A stretch of DNA of 64,000 nt from Albugo candida. Its lineage: Eukaryota > Oomycota > Peronosporomycetes > Albuginales > Albuginaceae. Below the pieces are notes generated by a model, which searched no databases, had not been told where the DNA came from, and saw nothing but the letters and a program-made list of their open reading frames with translations. Both the position numbers and the translations under genes were made by a program. The stretch spans positions 62,001 through 126,000 of the forward strand of contig CAJNAR010000170.1 of the NCBI GenBank assembly GCA_905220665.1. Reading direction: 5' to 3'. This document shows, piece by piece, positions 57,920 to 64,000 of the stretch (position 1 is the first letter of the stretch; every line of letters starts with the position of its first letter).

Positions 57920-59297
57920 ATGGTGAAATCGATTATGAACACAATCAATAGAAAATTGACTTCGTCGTGTAATCGCATTCGAATTCATGCCAACCGATCA
58001 TTGCATATATAGAATCGATATGTCGCAGTACTGGTTCCGCTATTGCGTTTAGCTGGTCACTTTTTGTGGGAAAAAAATGATTTGTAATCTATGCGCTTAC
58101 AACAGCGCGAACAATAGCCCTACTTTTGGGAAGGTTTAATAGTGAAGTTTATCACAGTCAAAAAAATTTGAGTCAATTTGCGCTGCTTGAATGATTTGAA
58201 AAGTAAATCAATAATTCGAGCTAGTTTGCGCGGCTGCTCCAATTGATTCAGAATGCACACTTTTTGTTTATTCTAGCCGCATCGTAGGTGGGCTATGTGC
58301 TAATGTGCTAATGTGCCAGTGCTCGGTCTGCATTGCACGTTCGTAGTGGATTACACTGTTCTGGTAAATACGGTCCTTATTCCTAATACAAATGCTACGA
58401 TCAGCTTTTCATAAGCTTTTGCGGCTAGTTACGTCATTAATGTAATCGAATATGGAGCTGCGATGACTGCTTTTATTTGCATACTATTCCAGTGGCCTTT
58501 GAAGTAAGGACAAAGTTGCATTCTATTGGATTGAACTGATATGTGGAATATATGAATTGATACACTATCCAGTTTAGGGAGTGCGCATGTTAGGAGATCT
58601 CAAGATATCGAATGAGCTTATATGGTGCAGATGTATGCATGCTGCCTATCCTTCGAAGCATAATACCGATTTGATTCTAGTAAGAATGTGAGCGGTTGTA
58701 AAGATCGATCAGACAGTGTGTGATGTTATTGCACCCATAATTACGCCAACCATTGCACTTCCGATCGATCCATAGAAACATAAATATGCTTCAATACTGA
58801 GCATCAAAGCTGCAGAAGAATAACTTGATACACAGAGCCTTCAAATAGGAATGCTCGTACAATCTCGAAGAAAATTCCAAGCTGTATGTTCAGTCTTTCG
58901 GTCCGAAAGTTGTACGTATTGAACAAATCTCACTACAAAACTTTGCACTTTCATGCAACTTTTTCATCAAACAATTCTGGGTTTTTTCCATAAGCCTTTA
59001 TGGCCAAAAAGCTATGCGCCTTTCAGCGCCATATAGAGATCAAATCTGAAATCTGGATCATAGTCTCAGATGCAGCATGAACAAAACAAATCAGAAGAAT
59101 ATGTTTAACCATATATATAACTTGGTTGATGAAAGAAGCGCTGAGTTACTAAAGTGACTCTCGAGGCAAATCGCCGTAGTGAATGGTGTCTTGCCTCTTT
59201 AACCGTGTGTATAACAAGAAGACGAAATTGGATAGATTAATTTCCAGCAAATACCTATTTAGCCAGCTCATTGTGGACCACGTACAAACTGACGTCG
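57920..59297. other. AT-rich upstream region of the CCG-like gene
   Basis: About 1.4 kb without an ORF over 60 codons. It lies between two divergent genes and must hold both promoters. Small direct repeats are present (gtgctaatgtgctaatgtgc near 58300). No transposon signature was seen. Confidence 0.5.
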
Positions 59298-60643
59298 ATG
59301 GAATTGGAAAAAAGCGTTCGTGTGATCATTTTCTGATAGTCTGTAGAACATAATCGCATCTTACTCTTTAGTATCCTCTGTATCATCCTGAATCGCTTCC
59401 AACCGATGAAATCACGAGTAAGACGCTTGGGCCGATTTCGTGGAAATGGGCAGCTCGACTTCGCTTGACACCCGAATTGCTGGAAAAGCTCAATCAAGAC
59501 ACGCATGACGTTTCCATACGCTTCTATACAGCACCAAAGACAAGCATTGTTGTATTACAATCGAAAGAAGATGGCACGGAGGAAGAATACGAGCTTTTAT
59601 CTTTCATGGAAGATCCAGTTGTAAATCATTTAAGCACATTTAGCCCCTTCCAAATGGAAGCGGAAAACGTCGGATTCGGGATTACTACAATAGGCTCTGT
59701 CCATCAGAAAATGATTGTGCAACGAATGCTTAATGTGAGCGAAAAGACTCGAATAAAGAATCGCCACGCAAAATCAGTTCTTGACTCGAAAGCAAGATCA
59801 TCGCAATTGATTGAGTCGGGATTGATTCGACAGGGAGCGCGACCAACAACTAAAGTAGAGATTTCAAGATCTCTTGCAAAACTGGGGGCCTTCTCGAAGA
59901 CTTTGGAAGTCTCTGAGAGCAATTTGATCAGCAGGTAGAAGTAGCAAAACAGGCATTCTTCATTCACATGTCATATTGTAGAATGCCCAAATCGTCCATT
60001 TCCAAACAAGAAGCTTTCTCAATCCGAGAACGAATTGAAAAAGAAAGAAAAATAAAATCTGTTTTGGAAAAAGAGGTTTCCTTCGTTGAGAATGATAGGA
60101 GCGAGGATTGTAGCCATTCGATAAAGAAATGCAATAAAAATCGCGAGAAAAAGAACGACAAGCCGATAGAGGCTTCGCAGAGTGGAAATACGAAAACAAA
60201 ATCCGTCAAACGGCAGAGAGTCATTGCAGCCTGTGGAGATAAATCCGCATCGATTACGCTTCCAATAAAGCAATCAGACTCGAAAGAAAGTATCATCAAG
60301 CGTCCACGACCTCGCACGCCAACAATTCCGAATATCTCAAACTATCCAGAGTCTATCCAGCAGATTTGCAAACGCGTGACGCGACATATCGGTCGTAAGT
60401 GTCAGGTTTCTCGACGACCACCACACGATCTGAATAATTGTGTATGCGTTAGGATCTGCTATACAAGATGACTCTGACTATCATTCATTTCGAGAGCAGT
60501 ATGAATCCTACCGGCAAGACTGGATTCTTCTGGATAGAATATGCTCGATTAATACTGTTCAAAAGAAAAGCAGCGATATTTTGGGGAGTTTGAACGCTAC
60601 GTTAGACCAGGATCAGGTTGACAGCACAGCAATTGTGAGTTGA
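59298..60643 (+). CDS. Putative ELL-type transcription elongation factor
   Basis: Four exons: 59298-59315, 59372-59934, 59982-60394, 60453-60643, giving 394 aa in one frame (introns 56, 47 and 58 nt, the last with a perfect gtaagt donor). The N-terminal part has a strand-rich start and an IGSVHQKMIVQRMLNVSEKT segment, then KARSSQLIESG, which resembles the ELL domain. The middle is Lys/Ser-rich (RPRPRTPTIPN). The C-terminal part (DYHSFREQYESYRQDWILLD) resembles the occludin/ELL homology helix. ELL proteins suppress Pol II pausing. The match is by pattern only. The 3' end is uncertain: a further intron at 60641 could replace the VS ending. Confidence 0.45.
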
Positions 60644-60829
60644 TGACGGATTCTGATTATAATTATCTACTTTGAACGTAGGGGCACGTATTTCTGCTTA
60701 AATGCACTCAATCACTATGCCGCATTCTTTCGTCCATGCGATCAAGTCTTTGTAGATACGAATTATGTAACATGTCAACTTAACACATTTTCATTTAGTG
60801 TATCAGAAGTAGAACCACATCATTCACTT

Positions 60830-61518
60830 ATGCAGGGAAATTCCAAACAGTTAATGGAGCCTCCTTTCATCGGTCGTGTGACTGCGTCCATTGGAAGGTT
60901 TCACTCATTTCTCACTGTCCACAACCTCATATTATTTTGATTTATACTATCCTATGACTACCGTAGGAAATGGCAGCATCTATTAGATCGCTCGACAATA
61001 TATGTTTCGGCGCGATGGACATTTGCGTTCATTCTTCTTGCGACTTACGCAATCCGTGTGCTTTACTTGAATGCGTTCCATATTGTCACATACGGTCTGG
61101 GTATTTACCTACTTAACATGTTTATTGGGTTTTTATCTCCGCAAGTACGTCGACATTGATGCGTTTTATATTATTGTATTCTCAAATTGCTTCATGCTCT
61201 TATTCGCAATAGATAGATGAATACGAAGGTCCTTTGCTTCCCTCTCGACAAAGCGAAGAATTTCGACCATTCACTCGCAAAGTTCCCGAATTTCAATTTT
61301 GGTATTCCGTGGCCAAAGCGACATTTGTATCGCTCCTATTGACGTTTAATTCTACGTTCGATATCCCTGTTTTCTGGCCGGTCTTGCTGATTTATTTCAT
61401 CATTTTGTTTGCAATGACAATGAAGCGACAGATCAAACACATGTGGAAACATAACTATGTTCCATGGAATCGTGGAAAGAAGGTCTATGGAAAAGGTAGT
61501 GGGAAACTCGTAAAATAG
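60830..61518 (+). CDS. RER1: RER1 Golgi retrieval receptor
   Basis: A four-helix protein of the early Golgi that returns ER membrane proteins. Exons 60830-60897, 60967-61144, 61213-61518, giving 183 aa, close to the usual 190. Recognised blocks are RKWQHLLDRSTIYVSARW, YAIRVLYLNAFHIVTYGLGI, FLSPQIDEYEGPLLP, EFRPFTRKVPEFQFWYSVAK and MKRQIKHMWKHNYVPWNRGK. Introns of 69 and 68 nt restore the frame exactly. A second ATG at 60854 (MEPPFIG) may be the real start. Confidence 0.95.
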
Positions 61519-61625
61519 ATCGAAGCGCAACTGTTGATAGAAGAAGAATAATACTCAATACTACCAATTCGTATGTAGCTTCTATTTCGTAGACGTCTTG
61601 TGATCGCAACCGTCGCAAAGTGTAA

Positions 61626-62813
61626 ATGGCTACAGGCGGACCGGAACATTCCATTTACAATAGACTTAATCGCCAGCAGCTGGCTGTGCGTAGGCGCCAT
61701 ATCGGACACCAGTGTTTGATCTTTGAGTACAATGGTTCTCAAAACTCGAAATGCATACATTGTGGCCGCAACTTTAATGACTGTTGGAAGGCTTTATTAT
61801 GTCACATTTGCGGTTACGTTGTTTGCGTCCATTGTTCTCATGTGTACGAGCGTGAACGAGAGCCTAAAGTGATACGTTTCATTCGCGGTTGTATGCGTTG
61901 CAGTCAATTGTTGAACAAATGGACAGACAGTGAATTACTTCTGGATCCAACCACTTCAGCAGCATTGGTGACGCAATCGTCTAAATTTCAGCTGGATATT
62001 CATTTAGCTCATGCAATCGGAACCCATTCGAATCTTCGGAACGTAATCATGCAGTTGCTACAGCATTTTGGAATAGAAGTTGATCCGCACTTTTACCACA
62101 TGGTCGAAAGCATTCCCGAAGAAGAATGGGCGATAGTCGGCACCGGAAGAGACTACTCGTCACATTTTCATGAGAAAATGAGTGGTTTGGAAATCGCCCA
62201 GCATCTCGTTCAACAATGCTTTGAAATAGACTTAGAGGAACTTCCAATCGAGGAGTGTGTGTTTGCAGAGCAAGATGGAACCCGTTGCTATCGACTAAAG
62301 TATGATGTAAAAGCCGAGATTCCAGATTCACCTTTTCTACATGATGAACCTGAAAGGATGATCGCGATTAACTCGCTCGATTTGAGCACTCAATCACTTT
62401 GTGACTTGAAATTTATATGCGAGCTAGTATCCAGTGAGCTGGATGCTGCCGCCGCTTTTGTATCTGTCATTCAGAATGATACGCTCAGAGTAATGGTTGC
62501 GCATGGAATTGAATCAGGTACAACAGTCCCACGGGGCGAAAGCTTCTGTGCATACGCATTGACATCCTTCCGACCATTTCTCATCAAAGATGCGCTTTTA
62601 GACATTCGCTTTCGTAATTTCAAAATAGTGCGTCAACATAGCGTGCGATGCTATCTATCCTTTCCAATTTTATCGAAAAGTGACCGCATTATCGCTTCCT
62701 TCTGCATCATCGATACTCGTCCACGTAAATCCATCACCACAATGCAGTATTCGGTTCTGAAGGCACTCGCTAAGTTTATAGGACATCGATTAACATCTTT
62801 GAATAACCAATAA
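61626..62813 (+). CDS. FYVE-type zinc finger / GAF domain protein
   Basis: A single exon of 395 aa. Residues about 47-105 hold four C-x2-C pairs (CIHC, CHIC, CVHC, CMRC) spaced as in FYVE fingers. The phosphoinositide-binding R(R/K)HHCR is degenerate (GYVVCVHC), so PI3P binding is doubtful. Residues about 245-390 form a GAF domain: LCDLKFICELVSSELDAAAA, GTTVPRGESFCAYALTSFRP, IKDALLDIRF, CYLSFPILSKSDRIIASFCI. Fusion of FYVE and GAF is a combination often met in oomycete proteins. It lies 107 bp after RER1 and 73 bp before the aminopropyltransferase gene, all on one strand. Confidence 0.85.
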   Translation: MATGGPEHSIYNRLNRQQLAVRRRHIGHQCLIFEYNGSQNSKCIHCGRNFNDCWKALLCHICGYVVCVHCSHVYEREREPKVIRFIRGCMRCSQLLNKWTDSELLLDPTTSAALVTQSSKFQLDIHLAHAIGTHSNLRNVIMQLLQHFGIEVDPHFYHMVESIPEEEWAIVGTGRDYSSHFHEKMSGLEIAQHLVQQCFEIDLEELPIEECVFAEQDGTRCYRLKYDVKAEIPDSPFLHDEPERMIAINSLDLSTQSLCDLKFICELVSSELDAAAAFVSVIQNDTLRVMVAHGIESGTTVPRGESFCAYALTSFRPFLIKDALLDIRFRNFKIVRQHSVRCYLSFPILSKSDRIIASFCIIDTRPRKSITTMQYSVLKALAKFIGHRLTSLNNQ

Positions 62814-62886
62814 ATTTACAAATTAAGTTTTACCGTTCATCTTTGGCTGGACAGCGCTTAGTCAAAATATATATAGCAAGCAGATC

Positions 62887-63858
62887 ATGGATAAAAACAC
62901 TACGAGCACCACTGAGCCTAATCGTGAAAACGCTTTATGGTATCGTGAAACTATTAATCCAGAATTATATCTATCTACTGCTTGTACACGATTCGCATTT
63001 GAAGCACAATCAGACTTTCAAAAGATGCAGATCATAGAGACGCGATCGTTCGGTAAAACACTGGTGTTGGATGGTAAGACTCAGTCCGCGCAGCTCGATG
63101 AAATGGTCTATCATGAGACTCTTGTGCATCCTGCACTACTCTGCCATCCAAATCCAAAGACAGTGTTCATCGGTGGAGGTGGCGAGTTTGCCACTGCACG
63201 AGAAGTGCTCAAGCACAACTCTGTGGAAAAAGTCGTCATGGTAGACATCGACGAGCTTGTGTGTAATTTGTGCCGCAAAGAGATGCCGGAATGGAACGAT
63301 GGAGCCTACGAAGACCCTCGCACTGAGGTTCATTATGCTGACGCGCACGCCTTTTTGAAACAATATGACGGAACGTTCGACGTGATTATTATGGATATTG
63401 CGGATCCTATTGAAGCGGGACCTGGATACGTGCTATATACGCAGGAATTTTATCAGTACGCACAAACAAAGCTGAACAAAAATGGAGTTCTTGTCACACA
63501 ATCTGGACCAGGAGCGTTGTACAATTGGCATGAATGCTTTGCATCCATACACGCAACGTTAAAGACTGCGTTTAGTACTGTATTACCGTTTACGGTCGAC
63601 ATTCCGTCGTTTGGATGCGTATGGGCTTTTAATTTGGCGCTGAACGATCAAGACGGTGGAGAAGATGCTGTCTCACTCATAAGAGAACGCTGTGCTAAAG
63701 ATACGGATGTATTGATTGCGGATCGTTTGAGCAAACCGTTGAAATTCTACGATGGAGTTAGCCACAAGGGGATTTTTGGCGTGCCTAAAGCGATACGGGA
63801 AGCTGTTGAGAAGGAGACAAGAGTAATCACGGTCGATAATCCCGTCTTCATGCCTTAA
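62887..63858 (+). CDS. Spermidine/thermospermine synthase (aminopropyltransferase)
   Basis: It transfers an aminopropyl group from decarboxylated S-adenosylmethionine to a polyamine. A single exon of 323 aa, the usual length. The nucleotide-binding loop is FIGGGGEFATAREVLKH, followed by MVDIDELVCNLCR and the acidic YADAHAFLKQYDGTFDVIIM then DIADPIEAGP. LYLSTACTRFAFEAQSDFQK near the N-terminus and DGKTQSAQLDEMVYHETLVH fit the fold. The GGGE loop and the ADPIE block are closer to plant ACL5/thermospermine synthases and bacterial homologues (GGGE, DPxE) than to classical spermidine synthases (GGGDGG, DSSDP), so the product may be thermospermine or spermine; this is inferred. Confidence 0.88.
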   Translation: MDKNTTSTTEPNRENALWYRETINPELYLSTACTRFAFEAQSDFQKMQIIETRSFGKTLVLDGKTQSAQLDEMVYHETLVHPALLCHPNPKTVFIGGGGEFATAREVLKHNSVEKVVMVDIDELVCNLCRKEMPEWNDGAYEDPRTEVHYADAHAFLKQYDGTFDVIIMDIADPIEAGPGYVLYTQEFYQYAQTKLNKNGVLVTQSGPGALYNWHECFASIHATLKTAFSTVLPFTVDIPSFGCVWAFNLALNDQDGGEDAVSLIRERCAKDTDVLIADRLSKPLKFYDGVSHKGIFGVPKAIREAVEKETRVITVDNPVFMP

Positions 63859-63880
63859 AAGGAGATAGATTCATCAAAAA

Positions 63881-64000
63881 TCAATCACTTTTTCTATCCA
63901 AATTCTCAGTTTCTTCGCCAACTTCAAAGCGTTGAAAGCCTTCGATTTTCACAGGAACGCCCACATCATTGCTCAATATCTCTAGGACTTTGCAAACTTT
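63881..64000 (-). CDS. Elongation factor Ts, C-terminal end (partial)
   Basis: A minus-strand frame enters at the window edge and stops at 63881. It encodes 39 residues including SNDVGVPVKIEGFQRFEVGE, which matches the C-terminus of EF-Ts (the RFEVGEG block). In a eukaryote this is the nuclear gene for the mitochondrial factor that recycles EF-Tu. The rest lies beyond 64000. It is tail to tail with the aminopropyltransferase gene, 22 bp apart. Confidence 0.75.
   Translation of the reverse strand, partial: KVCKVLEILSNDVGVPVKIEGFQRFEVGEETENLDRKSD

Noticed and set aside
1..64000. CRISPR array, operon or bacterial gene cluster
   Set aside because: No regularly spaced short repeats; spliceosomal introns and LTR elements show a eukaryotic genome.

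Overview
The window looks like nuclear DNA of an oomycete, most likely an Albugo-type white rust. Reasons: a cellulose synthase of the oomycete kind, Hook, IST1 and RER1 genes with very short GT-AG introns (41 to about 110 nt), intergenic gaps of 20 to 200 bp in the gene-rich half, and LINE, Copia and chromodomain Gypsy families with the protein signatures usual in oomycetes. The genus is inferred, mainly from compactness and from one secreted protein (55988-57919) whose CX2CX5G motifs resemble the Albugo CCG/CHxC effector class.

The window has two halves. Positions 1 to about 32900 are almost entirely transposon wreckage: a minus-strand LINE (1-4440), a poorly explained stretch (4441-7880), a LINE 3' fragment, a decayed DDE transposon (9706-11800), a MULE-like scrap, then a nested stack. 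The stack is a chromodomain Gypsy element (12896-24110) holding a tRNA-like SINE pierced by a LINE fragment (about 15010-16320) and a Copia element (19004-23702), which is itself pierced by a 101-bp LINE tail. A second stack is a LINE (about 25610-32901) split by another Copia (27615-32492). Target-site duplications and reading frames that resume across the insertions give the order of events.

Positions 33168 to 64000 are gene-dense. In order: cellulose synthase (-), a secreted Cys-rich membrane protein (+), leucine aminopeptidase (+), Hook-like motor adaptor (-), mitochondrial thiamine-pyrophosphate-type carrier (+), IST1 (-), ubiquitin C-terminal hydrolase (+), an orphan coiled-coil protein (-), a CLC chloride transporter (-), a Kre9/Knh1-like-domain protein (+), the CCG-like secreted protein (-) inside a gene-poor island (53840-59297), an ELL-like factor (+), RER1 (+), a FYVE-GAF protein (+), a spermidine/thermospermine synthase (+) and the C-terminus of mitochondrial EF-Ts (-, cut by the window end). 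Several genes share short divergent promoters (Hook/carrier 184 bp, IST1/UCH 124 bp).

In function the gene half is housekeeping: wall polysaccharide synthesis, endosome and Golgi traffic (Hook, IST1, RER1, FYVE-GAF, CLC), protein turnover (UCH, aminopeptidase), mitochondrial transport and translation, and polyamine synthesis. The two secreted Cys-rich proteins are the least explained coding features. Exon structures were worked out by hand from splice signals, frame continuity and family resemblance. No transcript or database evidence was available.
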